A stretch of DNA of 64,000 bases from Kushneria marisflavi (GTDB taxonomy: Bacteria; Pseudomonadota; Gammaproteobacteria; Pseudomonadales; Halomonadaceae), in NCBI RefSeq assembly GCF_002157205.1, contig NZ_CP021358.1, positions 1,674,001-1,738,000 of the forward strand, given 5' to 3'. The notes below the pieces were generated by a model. It was not told the DNA's origin. It worked only from the letters and a program-made list of their open reading frames with translations, and made no database searches. Positions 8,903 through 17,796 of the stretch are shown here, in pieces. The first letter of the stretch is position 1; every line of letters starts with the position of its first letter. The position numbers were made by a program, and so were the translations under genes.

Positions 8903-9259
8903 ATGACATTGACCATGAAAATCCTATGGGCCAGCGCTCTGCTGTTGACGACATCAATGAATGTGATGGCGCAGGGCTACATCAGCGACGAATTCAACAC
9001 CCCCGGCAGCCAGGCCGTCGCCATCTACACCTGCGCGGTGACCGGCGCAGAAAGAGGGTTTGAGCCACAGGCATTCGACATCCTGCAATCGGCGTTCAAG
9101 CAACGAGGCGCCAACATGAAAAGCCGCCAGGCCGAGAACCTGAAAAACGATGCCTACCGCTGGTACAAAAGCGAGCAGGGTCGCTTTGATTTCGACAGCT
9201 ACTGGCACGGTCAGTGCGCCCCCGTCTTTGCCCGCATGGAGCGCGCCATCAATGCCTGA
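8903..9259 (+). CDS. Small exported protein of unknown function
   Basis: I do not recognise this 118-residue protein. It begins MTLTMKILWASALLLTTSMNVMAQG, a good Sec signal peptide with cleavage expected after MAQ or MA. The mature part of about 95 residues is mildly charged and has two cysteines (YTCAVT and WHGQCAPV), which could form a disulfide in the periplasm. A second ATG at 8915 gives nearly the same product. A sigma-28-like promoter sits upstream, so expression may be tied to flagellar or chemotaxis regulation. A terminator lies about 165 bp downstream. No homologous domain is evident by eye. Confidence 0.7.
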   Translation: MTLTMKILWASALLLTTSMNVMAQGYISDEFNTPGSQAVAIYTCAVTGAERGFEPQAFDILQSAFKQRGANMKSRQAENLKNDAYRWYKSEQGRFDFDSYWHGQCAPVFARMERAINA

Positions 9260-9455
9260 TCAGGGCGCGCCTGAAAGGCGGTATCGGTGAGCGTTTCGGA
9301 TAACGCAAATCCTTGATGGAAAAGCCTAAAGCGGTCAGGACTTACTGCCGATAGTGAAGGTAACAGCTCGCCGGAAGACTTTCTGTCAGCGTTGTTTATT
9401 TGTGAACTGACATCTTCCCTTTCGCCCGGTTACGCTCCCTCGTGCCGGGCTTTTT
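9260..9455 (+). ncRNA. Possible small RNA or long 3' UTR ending in a terminator
   Basis: No protein frame fills this stretch, but it ends in a rho-independent terminator. It contains four GGA triplets (cggata, atggaa, caggac, ccggaa) between about 9296 and 9382, one as TCAGGAC, which resembles CsrA/RsmA target motifs. It could be an RsmY/CsrB-like sRNA, a processed 3' UTR of the exported protein mRNA, or plain spacer. No promoter was identified with confidence. Confidence 0.3.
9424..9455 (+). terminator. Rho-independent terminator
   Basis: The arms gcccgg and ccgggc with a small internal acg/cgt pair are followed by TTTTT. It points away from the minus-strand comM gene, so it ends a plus-strand transcript. 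Confidence 0.75.
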
Positions 9456-9521
9456 ATTGGCCTTCCGGTTTGATGTTCATGGCATCAAAATGGTTCATGA
9501 ATCCCCCCCTGACCGTCAACT

Positions 9522-11030
9522 TTATACATTTCCCCGCCCCATCATCCGATCCAGCTGGCGATAACCAATCGCCTCCATCAAGGCGCCCTTCTCGACCTTT
9601 TCCTCGCCGTTCAAATCCGCAATGGTGCGCGCGACCTTGAGCACGCGGTGATACGCCCGCGCCGAGAGATTGAGCCGGGCCAGCACGCCGGAGAGCCACG
9701 CACGTTCGTCATCGCCCAGCGCACAGGCGGCTTCCAGCTCGCTGGTGGAAAGATGTGCGTTGAGCCCGCCGCGAGCGTACTGAATCCTTCGCGCGGCCAT
9801 GACGCGCGCACGCACGGTCTCGGAGTTCTCGCCCTGCGTTTTGGCCGTCAGCTGTTCGGCGGGCAGCGCGGGGACTTCGATCTGTAGATCGATACGATCG
9901 AGCAGAGGACCCGAAAGGCGTGCCTGATAGCGCTGAATCTGATTGGGGGTACAGCTGCACTGCTGGCGCGGATCACCGAGATGCCCACAGGGGCACGGGT
10001 TCATCGCCGCGACGAGCTGAAACCGTGCCGGGTATTCGCGCTGGTGGCTGGCGCGAGCGATGTGGACTTTTCCGGATTCCAGCGGCTCACGCATGGCCTC
10101 CAGCACCTTGCGATCAAACTCCGGCAGTTCATCCAGAAAGAGCACGCCCTGGTGGGCCAGCGAGATCTCCCCCGGCCGGGGCCTTGAGCCGCCACCCACC
10201 AGCGCGGCGGGACTGGCACCATGGTGCGGGGCGCGAAACGGGCGCTGGCCCCAGCGCTCGAGAATATCGAGCCCGCAGACCGAGCGAATCGCGGCGACTT
10301 CCAGAGATTCACTCTCGGTCAGCGGCGGCAGAATGCCCGCCAGACGGCTCGCCAGCATGGTCTTGCCGGTGCCTGGCGGGCCTGCGAAAAGCAGGTTATG
10401 GCCACCGGCCGCGGCGACCTCCAGCGCGCGGCGCGCCTGATGCTGACCGCGCACGTCACACAGATCCGCCGCCGCAAGCGTCGCCATCGGGGGCTCGGTC
10501 AGCTGGTGCGGGGCGATACGACGCTCGCCGGTGAGATGGGCCACCACCTCCAGCAGACTGGAGACCGGCAGCACGTCCAGATCGCCGGCGAGTGCGGCTT
10601 CATCAGCGTTGGCGGTGGGCAACAGCAGCTGGCGCCCGGCCTCCGCCACCGCCAGCGCCGCCGGCAGGACGCCGGTCACGGCACGCAGCTGACCATCAAG
10701 CGCCAGTTCACCTACGCATTCCAGCCTGCCAACGGCCTCCTGCGGGATCTGCCCGGAAGCCACCAGAATGCCGAGTGCGATCGGCAGGTCAAAGCGTCCG
10801 CCTTCCTTGGGCAGGTCAGCCGGCGCCAGGTTGAGCGTGATGCGTTTGGCGGGAAACTCGAAGCCTGCGTTGATCAGCGCGCTGCGTACCCGCTCGCGGC
10901 TCTCCTTTACCGCTGCCTCGGGCAACCCCACGATGGCCAATCCCGGCAGCCCGTTGGAAAGATGCACTTCAACGACGACTTCAGGGGCCGCCAGCCCGAC
11001 GCTGGCACGGGTGGGGATAATCGCAAGCAT
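9522..11030 (-). CDS. comM: ComM/YifB-family Mg-chelatase-like AAA+ helicase
   Basis: The 502-residue protein matches ComM (YifB). In Vibrio and Acinetobacter this hexameric helicase helps branch migration when incoming DNA is integrated during natural transformation. It has an N-terminal Lon-substrate-like domain (about 20-140), an AAA+ core with Walker A GPPGTGKTMLAS (about 217-228) and Walker B GVLFLDELPEF, and a C-terminal domain with four cysteines (PCPCGHLGDPRQQCSC). Length is typical. Many non-competent bacteria also keep it, so its presence does not prove natural competence. The start is supported by GGAGCCCTGC upstream. Confidence 0.93.
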   Translation of the reverse strand: MLAIIPTRASVGLAAPEVVVEVHLSNGLPGLAIVGLPEAAVKESRERVRSALINAGFEFPAKRITLNLAPADLPKEGGRFDLPIALGILVASGQIPQEAVGRLECVGELALDGQLRAVTGVLPAALAVAEAGRQLLLPTANADEAALAGDLDVLPVSSLLEVVAHLTGERRIAPHQLTEPPMATLAAADLCDVRGQHQARRALEVAAAGGHNLLFAGPPGTGKTMLASRLAGILPPLTESESLEVAAIRSVCGLDILERWGQRPFRAPHHGASPAALVGGGSRPRPGEISLAHQGVLFLDELPEFDRKVLEAMREPLESGKVHIARASHQREYPARFQLVAAMNPCPCGHLGDPRQQCSCTPNQIQRYQARLSGPLLDRIDLQIEVPALPAEQLTAKTQGENSETVRARVMAARRIQYARGGLNAHLSTSELEAACALGDDERAWLSGVLARLNLSARAYHRVLKVARTIADLNGEEKVEKGALMEAIGYRQLDRMMGRGNV

Positions 11031-11134
11031 GCAGGGCTCCGGACAGAAGGATCAGCACGCCGCCTCCTGCGGCGTGCATTAGACATCCCTTTACAATCGG
11101 CCAGGCCCTGCCATGACTTTAACCGGAACACTTT

Positions 11135-12901
11135 TCAGGACGGGGAAACCGTCTCTGTCGTCTCACGCTCGCCCCAGTGGCGCTGCTTGCTGGTCTGACC
11201 GATACCGGGATTGAAGCAGTTGCACGGATCAAGCTGCTGATAGAACGCGCGCAGGGCCGGTTTGGCGTGATAGAGATGCCCGACATTGTGTTCGGCCGGG
11301 TATTCGGCGCCGCGCGCATCCAGCAGTTCCCACATGCGATGCTCGAGCGCCAGACAGTCGGTGCCCTTCCTGACGATGTAGTCCTGATGCATGACGTGAC
11401 AGAAGAAGTGGCCGTAGTAGAGCTTGTGGATCATCGGCGCGTCCACGTCATCGGGCAGAACTTCGAGCCAGTCGCGCTCATTACGCTTTAGCGCCACATC
11501 GAGTGCCACGATATCCTCGACCTCATCACTGTGAATGATGCGATAGCGCCCGGCGGCGCCGGCGGCGGCAAAGCGGTGCAGGAAGGCCTTTTTGCCCTCC
11601 TCCGTGCTGCACTCGAAATACTCCCCTTCGCGCGTGGCGAAATGCTGATCGAGCAGTGCCCGCGTACGCGCGATGTTCTCCTCGCCCACCTTGAGCAGCA
11701 GATGGTGCTCAAAGCGGTCGCGATAGTCGTTCATGCGCCTGGGCAGATGATCCGGGAACAGCCGGCCGAGCCTTTGCAATACACGATCGGTCACGTAATC
11801 CGGCAGAAAGCGCAGCCGATTGCAGACATCATCGATGCGATTCTTGCGATCCCACAGCGCCGGCAGCCGGTGAGTGCCCAGCGTCTGAATGGTGAGAAAG
11901 GTGTCCTTGCCATAGTGTTTGGCAATGTCATAGGCGTCGCGATGCATGTACTCACCGGCAATCGGCAGCGTCTCGAAATCAGACAATATCTTTCGGCGCA
12001 GGTCGGTCAGCTCAGAGGGATCATTGGTACCGATGTAGAACACCTTTGGGTTTTTCTCCTGCTCGAAGGTGTCCAGGCGCAGGGCGAATACCATCAGTCG
12101 CCCTGCGGAGCCTGCGGCTTCATGCAGCCGGCGCGGGTCGGCGTTGAAGCGCGCCGGCGTATCGGCATCGATATCGCGTACGTGCCGGTGGTAGTCCGGA
12201 TCAGACGCCGCGGCATCGCTTTTGTCGATGTCGGATTCTCGGTAATCGCCGCGCTGCAACCGCTCAAGGACGGTATCCGGATCGTCGCCAAGCCGCACAC
12301 CCAGATGATTGACCAGCTCAAGCTCACCCGCCTCATTCATGCGCGCATAGAGCGCCATTTCGGTGTAGGCAGGGCCACGCTTGATCAGCGAGCCGCCGGA
12401 GTTGTTGCACACCCCGCCAAACACCGAGGCGCCGATGCACGAGGAGCCGATCACCGAGTGCGGCTCGCGCCCCATGGGCGCCAGCGTCTTTTCGAGCTGA
12501 TCCAGCGTCGCGCCGGGTAAACAGATTACCTGACGGCCCTCATCGATGGGCTGGATGATATTCATGCGCAGCGTACTGACAATCACGATCTCGCGGTCGT
12601 AATCGTCGCCGTCCGGCGTGGAGCCCCCGGTCAATCCGGTGTTGGCTGCCTGGGTGATCACGATGCGATCACTTTCCATGCAGGCCTTCAACACCTGCCA
12701 CTGCTCAACCAGCGTGCCCGGCCTCACCACCGCCAGCGCACGACCGGTCCCGAAGCGAAAGCCGGTGCGATAGCGCCGGGTGCTGACCTCATCGCTGAGC
12801 ACGAAGTCCCGCCCAACTATTGTCTCCAGCCGGACAATGAAATTCTCGCGCTCGGCCGTATCGGCGGGCTGTCGTTCGAGCATCTGGCACCAGGTCGTCA
12901 T
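11135..12901 (-). CDS. dld: Quinone-dependent D-lactate dehydrogenase
   Basis: This is the E. coli Dld type: an FAD flavoprotein on the inner face of the cytoplasmic membrane that oxidises D-lactate to pyruvate and reduces quinone. The FAD-binding PCMH domain spans about residues 30-220, with NTGLTGGSTP and GSSCIGASVFGGVCNNSGGSL. The C-terminal membrane-binding domain ends with GHLYHAKPALRAFYQQLDP. I chose the ATG at 12901 (588 residues): GGAG lies just upstream and the homologous region starts there. The longer frame adds about 40 arginine/proline-rich residues. The upstream gap (12902-13190) holds no gene I can support. Confidence 0.92.
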   Translation of the reverse strand: MTTWCQMLERQPADTAERENFIVRLETIVGRDFVLSDEVSTRRYRTGFRFGTGRALAVVRPGTLVEQWQVLKACMESDRIVITQAANTGLTGGSTPDGDDYDREIVIVSTLRMNIIQPIDEGRQVICLPGATLDQLEKTLAPMGREPHSVIGSSCIGASVFGGVCNNSGGSLIKRGPAYTEMALYARMNEAGELELVNHLGVRLGDDPDTVLERLQRGDYRESDIDKSDAAASDPDYHRHVRDIDADTPARFNADPRRLHEAAGSAGRLMVFALRLDTFEQEKNPKVFYIGTNDPSELTDLRRKILSDFETLPIAGEYMHRDAYDIAKHYGKDTFLTIQTLGTHRLPALWDRKNRIDDVCNRLRFLPDYVTDRVLQRLGRLFPDHLPRRMNDYRDRFEHHLLLKVGEENIARTRALLDQHFATREGEYFECSTEEGKKAFLHRFAAAGAAGRYRIIHSDEVEDIVALDVALKRNERDWLEVLPDDVDAPMIHKLYYGHFFCHVMHQDYIVRKGTDCLALEHRMWELLDARGAEYPAEHNVGHLYHAKPALRAFYQQLDPCNCFNPGIGQTSKQRHWGERETTETVSPS

Positions 12902-13190
12902 TGAAGTCTCCGCAACGTCGCCGCATCGAGACCGCCCAGGGCGATCTCGCGGGCCTGAATCATCAGGGGCTTTCCGGCAGGTCGGCATCCGCATGCCCTC
13001 GGTCGACGATCGACGCCTCAAACAGCGGTGGCAACATCAGGTAACGAGGCAGGCGTTCCTGTCATGCGGGTGTCGGCACTACATCAGAACATCATTGTGA
13101 AACCGATACGTGCTCATGACCAGCCTTCGGAGCACCGCCACAGGCGCCAACGACGTCAACACAGCAGAGCCACGCCGTGACGGAGACCGA

Positions 13191-14306
13191 TCAGCCCCTC
13201 TTCAGCGTGATACGGGTCAGCTCCGAGGGCTTGCCCAGGCGCAGGGCAAAACCCATCCACAGCGCCGTACCATTGCTGACATACAGCGTCATGCCGTCCA
13301 CGTCATAGCGCCCCGACACAAAGCCGTTGTTGGCGCGCGCCACGATTCGATCCATCCCTACAATCATGCCGCCATGGGTGTGGCCGGAAAGCTGCAGGGC
13401 CACGCCTTCCCGTGCCGCTGCCCGGGCATTTTTAGGCTGGTGATCAAGCAAAATGATCGGCACATCATCGCCTACGCCTGCAACGGCAGCCGCCACATCC
13501 GGCCCGGGCAATCCGCGACTGTTCCCGGCCGGGTCGGTGACACCGGCAATGGCCAGCTTCGCCCCGTCGCGTTCAATGAGCGCATGCGAATTGGACAGAC
13601 GCTGCATGCCCAGCGACACGTAGTGCTGCATCCAGGCCTCATAGCCGAAATAGTATTCGTGGTTGCCGGGGATCACGAACACACCATCAGACGCACGAAG
13701 CCCGGCCAGCGGGGCGACATCGTCACGGCGGTTGTCCAGCGTGCCATCCATCAGATCCCCCGTGATCAGGATGGCATCAGCATTCAGCGCATTGGTGCGC
13801 TCAACCACCGCTCGCGTCCAGGCCTCTGGAAAGAGCCCGCTGATATGAAGATCGGTGAGCTGCACGATCTGATAGCCCTCAAACGCCGGCGCAAGCCCCG
13901 GAAGGGTGACCTCGATGTCCTTGACCGGCGGCACACGCACGGCCTGCTGCATGCCCCAGATGCCCAGTCCCAGTGCAGCCATACCGATCAGATAGCGCGC
14001 CATGGGTGGTGCGGCCATGCGCTGCTGCTTGAACAGCATGGTGATGATCATGACCAGATCCATCAGCAGCTGAAAGACCGCCAGCAGGATCAGCGCCCCA
14101 AAGAGTGCATTCATCACCATCGACAGGGGACGCGGGATTTCCGGCGAGAAGATCGATCCGGTGACCCAGCGGCTGATCAGATGCTGCTCGGCCACCACCA
14201 GAAGCACCAGCGCCAGGACCAGCTTGATCCAGAGTGGCGCCGTCAGCGGCAATAAATAACGAAGTGCAACAACGGCCCAGGGCAGGGCAGCCACCAGATG
14301 AAACAT
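13191..14306 (-). CDS. Membrane-anchored calcineurin-like metallophosphoesterase
   Basis: The 371-residue protein has about four N-terminal membrane helices (about residues 1-120) followed by a metallophosphoesterase domain. The metal-binding motifs appear in order: LTDLHISG, ITGDLMDG, GNHEYYFG and LSGHTHGGM. This layout is that of the YkoQ/YaeI-like family, in some members linked to lipid or lipid-linked phosphate hydrolysis near the membrane. The substrate is unknown here. It stands alone, with the OPT transporter gene upstream on the same strand but separated by a long palindrome. Confidence 0.85.
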   Translation of the reverse strand: MFHLVAALPWAVVALRYLLPLTAPLWIKLVLALVLLVVAEQHLISRWVTGSIFSPEIPRPLSMVMNALFGALILLAVFQLLMDLVMIITMLFKQQRMAAPPMARYLIGMAALGLGIWGMQQAVRVPPVKDIEVTLPGLAPAFEGYQIVQLTDLHISGLFPEAWTRAVVERTNALNADAILITGDLMDGTLDNRRDDVAPLAGLRASDGVFVIPGNHEYYFGYEAWMQHYVSLGMQRLSNSHALIERDGAKLAIAGVTDPAGNSRGLPGPDVAAAVAGVGDDVPIILLDHQPKNARAAAREGVALQLSGHTHGGMIVGMDRIVARANNGFVSGRYDVDGMTLYVSNGTALWMGFALRLGKPSELTRITLKRG

Positions 14307-14468
14307 GGCGCATGACTCTTTTGATGGAATAAGTGGGAGCGAACACGGTCTGCAAAGGATAGCGGACGAACGAATACCCCATGATCCAGAAGTCTCATGC
14401 CACTGTCCTGAGTCGATCAGGCTGGGCCAGGCCGCCGTATCAACCTGTCTGCTGAAACGCCTCTCTGA

Positions 14469-14506
14469 AATGATCGCGCCCCACCTGCAGGTGGGGCGCG
14501 ATCATT
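14469..14506 (-). terminator. 38-bp perfect palindrome, probable terminator of the OPT gene
   Basis: Positions 14469-14487 and 14488-14506 are exact reverse complements with no unpaired centre; the middle is cctgcagg. It lies 13 bp past the OPT transporter stop. In RNA it would fold into a very stable GC-rich hairpin, but only a short T run follows on the minus strand. A terminator or mRNA-stabilising hairpin is most likely. Confidence 0.6.
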
Positions 14507-14519
14507 CAGGGCACCGCCG

Positions 14520-16520
14520 TTACGCGCGCGTCGCGGTAATGCGTTGATAGAAGGCCATACAGGCCGCGGCAAAGACGATAAAACCCAGCCATTGAGCGGT
14601 GTCGGCAAAATCACTGCCGACCAGCGCCAGTGGTGCCTCACTGCCGGTAAAGCCGATCACGCCAGCCATCAGTACGCCCATCAGGCTTTCCCCCACGATC
14701 AACCCCGAGGCCAGCAGCACGCCACGCTGCTGCGCGTGCTCGCGTGTGGCCGCCTCCCTGCGCGCCAGGCGGCGGGCGACACACCAGGAGAGCAGTGCCC
14801 CGATCACCAGCGGCATATTCACACTCGGCGGCAGATAGATGCCAAGCCCCACCGCCAGCACCGGCAGCCGGGCCGTACCGCCTCGACGGCGCAGCAGCTC
14901 ATCCACGCCGATCAGCACCGCGCCCAGCGCCACGCCGATCAGCAGCATGTGGGTGTTGAGATCATGATTGAAGATACCACTGGCGATCTGCGACATCAGT
15001 GTCGCCTGCGGTGCGGCCAGCGCCTGGGCGGGGTCCATGCCCTCACGCGGCAACGCACCGGTAAAGCCATAGGCGTTGTATAAAAGCGTCAGCACCGGCG
15101 GGATGATCAGCGCACCGACCACACAGCCAATGATCAGTACCAGCTGCTGGCGCCAGGGCGTGGCCCCGACCAGATAGCCGGTTTTCAGATCCTGCAGATT
15201 GTCATTGGAGATCGCGGCGATGGCCAGAATCACCGACGTGGTAAAAAGCGCCAGCCCGACTGCCAGCTGTCCGCCAGCGGCCCCGGCAATGTCGGTGCTC
15301 ACCCCGGACAGCGCCAGAATCAGCAGCGAGACCAGAATCACCGCGATGATACCGATGCCGGAGATCGGGCTGCTGGAAGAGCCGACCAGCCCCGCCATGT
15401 AGCCACAGGCCGCGGCGATCAGAAACCCGAAGACAAACGCAAACAGCACGCAGCCGATCACCAGTGACCAGAAGGCCAGCGATGACAGCCCCGGTGCATT
15501 GTCCTGAAGGAAGACCGCAAAGACCGCCACCAGCGCGATCAAAAGCACACCGGCGAGCCCCAGTATCCACACGCCCGGCAGATCACGATCGGTGCGCTCG
15601 ATGGTGCTTTTGTCCGGTCGGGCAGAGGCGGCCAGCGCGTGTTTCAGACCCTCAAACAGTGCCTTCGACAGCGTGCCCAGCGTCCAGAGGGCGGCAATCG
15701 CGATCGTCCCCGCGCCCATGAAGCGCACATCGCTGGACCACAGCGCCATGCCCAGCTCGCTCAGCGACTGTCCCGGTGCCTGGGCGTGCGTCAGCGTCAG
15801 CCAGGGCACCGCCACGCCCCAGGCGATCAAAAGGCCGGTCAGCAGCGCCATACCACCCACAATGCCGACCAGATAACCCGCGCCTACCAGCGCCAGCGAA
15901 AAGCCGGTAGAGAGCTGAAAGGCGGCGCGACCGGCGCTGAACCACAGGCTGATACCATCGGCGAGCACCCGAAAGCCGCTGGCCAGCAGCGTAAAGACCG
16001 CTGCCGCCACACCGCCCAGAACAATATCACCGGCACCGGTGCCCTGGCGTTTGCCGCCATCGTCCTGAGCGGGGCGCTCACCGACCTTGAGAATCTCGGC
16101 AGCAGCGACCCCCTCCGGATAGGGCAGTGAACTCTGCACCACCATGACCCGCCGCAGCGGAATGGTATACAGCACGCCCAGGATGCCGCCGATGGCGCAG
16201 ATCGAAAAGGCCTGCCAGAACGGAAAGCCGGCCCAGAAGCCGATCATCAAAAGCCCGGGCAGCACAAAGATGATTGCCGAGAGCGTTCCGGCCGCCGAGG
16301 CCTGGGTCTGCACCATATTGTTTTCGAGGATATTGGCATTGCGGCAGTAGCGCAGTACCGCCATGGAGATCACCGCCGCCGGAATCGAGGAAGCGAAGGT
16401 CAGCCCCACCTTGAGGCCGAGATAAACATTGGAGGCGGTAAAGACCACCGTAATCAGAGCCCCCAGCACGATGCCGCGCAGGGTCATTTCGGGCAGCGCC
16501 TGCCCGTGAGCATGAGACAT
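14520..16520 (-). CDS. OPT-family oligopeptide transporter
   Basis: The 666-residue protein has about 15-16 hydrophobic helices and the N-terminal OPT motif region TASNVYLGLKVGLTFASSIPAAVIS (about residues 31-55), as in bacterial OPT transporters of peptides or metal chelates. Other family landmarks are PLRRVMVVQSSLPYPEG and DLKTGYLVGATPWRQQ. Transport is presumably proton coupled. The ATG follows CAGGAGTGG. It stands alone between ubiK and the metallophosphoesterase gene. Substrate range cannot be read from sequence. Confidence 0.88.
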   Translation of the reverse strand: MSHAHGQALPEMTLRGIVLGALITVVFTASNVYLGLKVGLTFASSIPAAVISMAVLRYCRNANILENNMVQTQASAAGTLSAIIFVLPGLLMIGFWAGFPFWQAFSICAIGGILGVLYTIPLRRVMVVQSSLPYPEGVAAAEILKVGERPAQDDGGKRQGTGAGDIVLGGVAAAVFTLLASGFRVLADGISLWFSAGRAAFQLSTGFSLALVGAGYLVGIVGGMALLTGLLIAWGVAVPWLTLTHAQAPGQSLSELGMALWSSDVRFMGAGTIAIAALWTLGTLSKALFEGLKHALAASARPDKSTIERTDRDLPGVWILGLAGVLLIALVAVFAVFLQDNAPGLSSLAFWSLVIGCVLFAFVFGFLIAAACGYMAGLVGSSSSPISGIGIIAVILVSLLILALSGVSTDIAGAAGGQLAVGLALFTTSVILAIAAISNDNLQDLKTGYLVGATPWRQQLVLIIGCVVGALIIPPVLTLLYNAYGFTGALPREGMDPAQALAAPQATLMSQIASGIFNHDLNTHMLLIGVALGAVLIGVDELLRRRGGTARLPVLAVGLGIYLPPSVNMPLVIGALLSWCVARRLARREAATREHAQQRGVLLASGLIVGESLMGVLMAGVIGFTGSEAPLALVGSDFADTAQWLGFIVFAAACMAFYQRITATRA

Positions 16521-16732
16521 TTAAACCACTCCTGATGCGTACGCGCCCTGCTGACCCGGCGCCTATGGGGCAACCATCGCAACCGCTGGCACGCACCATG
16601 ACAATGCCCGACAAGCTTTGACGGACCTTAAGGTGTATCGCAAGGGGAGGGTTTTACTTCATTTGCAGGCAAAACGTCGAGCCCTGCTGGCTCTGCAACC
16701 GATCGGATCGGCTTTCAGCGCCAGCCAAAACA

Positions 16733-16758
16733 ACAGCACCGCCCGGTGGGCGGTGCTG
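16733..16758 (-). terminator. Hairpin downstream of ubiK
   Basis: A perfect 11-bp stem (cagcaccgccc / gggcggtgctg) with a four-base loop lies 26 bp past the ubiK stop. The following minus-strand bases are only moderately T-rich (ttgtttt), so it is a weak but plausible terminator. Confidence 0.55.
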
Positions 16759-16783
16759 AAAGGACGGGCCTGACCGAACCTCT

Positions 16784-17305
16784 TCAGTCGGCGGTACCCT
16801 GTCCGCTTTGATCGTCAGAGCCCGAGGCGCGCTTGCCACTGCCACGGGTGGTCTTGCCGGCAGATTTGGAGGCTGCAGCGCCAGAGCCCGCCTTGCCGGC
16901 GGCTGTCGAGGCACTGTCCTGGGACGCATCGCTGCCAACTGACGCTGCGGGTGCATCATGTTCACCGGCCAGGCGCTCGGCCTCGGCGGTCGTACTGGCA
17001 CCACCGGGTGCTGCGGCAGCACTCATTTCCGACGGTGTGGCCGCGCCGGGCTTGCCATCACGCTCGTCGAGGGCAGCCTCCAGACGGGTTACCTGCTTTT
17101 CGAGCGCTTCCACACGTGAACGGGTGCGCTGAAGCACTTCCATCATGACATCGAAGTCCTCGCGCGAGACCAGCTCCATGCGGTCAAAGGCGCTGCGCAT
17201 GGCGCTTTGCACCGTGCGCTGAATTTCTTCGGGTCCGCGGGAGACGTCCTGCAGACGCTCACCGACCTGTTGCGCCAGTCGTCCAAAAATATCGTGCTTT
17301 GCCAT
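16784..17305 (-). CDS. ubiK: Ubiquinone biosynthesis accessory factor UbiK (BMFP family)
   Basis: The 173-residue protein starts MAKHDIFGRLAQQVGERLQ and has the BMFP domain in its first 85 residues: an amphipathic N-terminal helix, then a coiled coil (EVLQRTRSRVEALEKQVTRLEAALDERDG). UbiK works with UbiJ as an accessory factor of the Ubi complex that makes ubiquinone. The C-terminal half is a low-complexity Ala/Ser/Gly/Lys tail, much longer than in E. coli UbiK (about 96 residues). I chose the ATG at 17305 because AGGAAGGG precedes it; a longer frame adds a cysteine-rich leader with no support. Confidence 0.85.
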   Translation of the reverse strand: MAKHDIFGRLAQQVGERLQDVSRGPEEIQRTVQSAMRSAFDRMELVSREDFDVMMEVLQRTRSRVEALEKQVTRLEAALDERDGKPGAATPSEMSAAAAPGGASTTAEAERLAGEHDAPAASVGSDASQDSASTAAGKAGSGAAASKSAGKTTRGSGKRASGSDDQSGQGTAD

Positions 17306-17498
17306 GTCTGCCCTTCCTCTGATTGTCTGCGTTCCCTGAAAGAGAGGGTCGCCTGCCTCGCACCCGGGGATGCATGACGACAGTACCTGTCTACAGGATA
17401 CGCAACATGACGCCGGAACGCCTAAAAACCGCAGCGCACCAAAAGCGAGCACCCGCCGGCGCCAACCATGCCATTTTAGTGCACACAAACACTCTTCA

Positions 17499-17516
17499 TG
17501 CGCAATTGTGGTGCTT
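17499..17516 (+). promoter_or_regulatory. NtrC-like enhancer site
   Basis: TGCGCAATTGTGGTGCTT matches the E. coli glnA NtrC site pattern (TGCACCAACATGGTGCTT, from memory) at about 13 of 18 positions, including both dyad arms. It lies about 82 bp upstream of the sigma-54-like -24 element, a normal enhancer distance. A GTGCAC element at about 17478 may be a second weak site. Confidence 0.55.
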
Positions 17517-17580
17517 ACATGAAATTACCAAAGCCACAACCCTTAAGTAACTTCATGTTTTTAAAGCACTCACCTTACGG

Positions 17581-17596
17581 TGGCACATTGCCTGCC
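17581..17596 (+). promoter_or_regulatory. Sigma-54-like promoter of amtB-glnK
   Basis: TGGCACATTGCCTGCC has GG and GC dinucleotides exactly 12 bases apart and matches TGGCACR-N4-YTGC, the -24/-12 consensus. It is the only such match I noticed near a nitrogen gene here. The leader to amtB would be about 190 nt. Confidence 0.65.
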
Positions 17597-17796
17597 ATGT
17601 AATGCCCAGGCGCTGGTCAGCCCGAGCAGGCAATCGAGACAGGGATGAATATCCCGCCCCCTCTCGCAACGCCTGCATGACGCCGAATGATCGCACGCCA
17701 CCGGATCCTTCGTGACCTCGCCTGATGTCATCTGACTTCGTACCGGCGAACGTGGCATTGACGCCGTCCAGACTCCGGCTGCAAGGATATAATCAC

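Larger units (their letters stand above)
17306..17796 (+). promoter_or_regulatory. amtB control region
   Basis: This 490-bp gap between divergent genes holds no protein gene I can support. Its right half looks like a nitrogen-regulated promoter: an NtrC-like site at 17499-17516 and a sigma-54-like promoter at 17581-17596, leaving a leader of about 200 bases before amtB. The sequence around 17470-17580 is clearly more AT-rich than the flanks. Confidence 0.6.

Noticed and set aside
9290..9400. Possible cyclic-di-GMP-I riboswitch (AACGCAAA-like element)
   Set aside because: The GNRA loop and receptor arrangement of the family could not be placed, and no gene follows downstream in the right direction.
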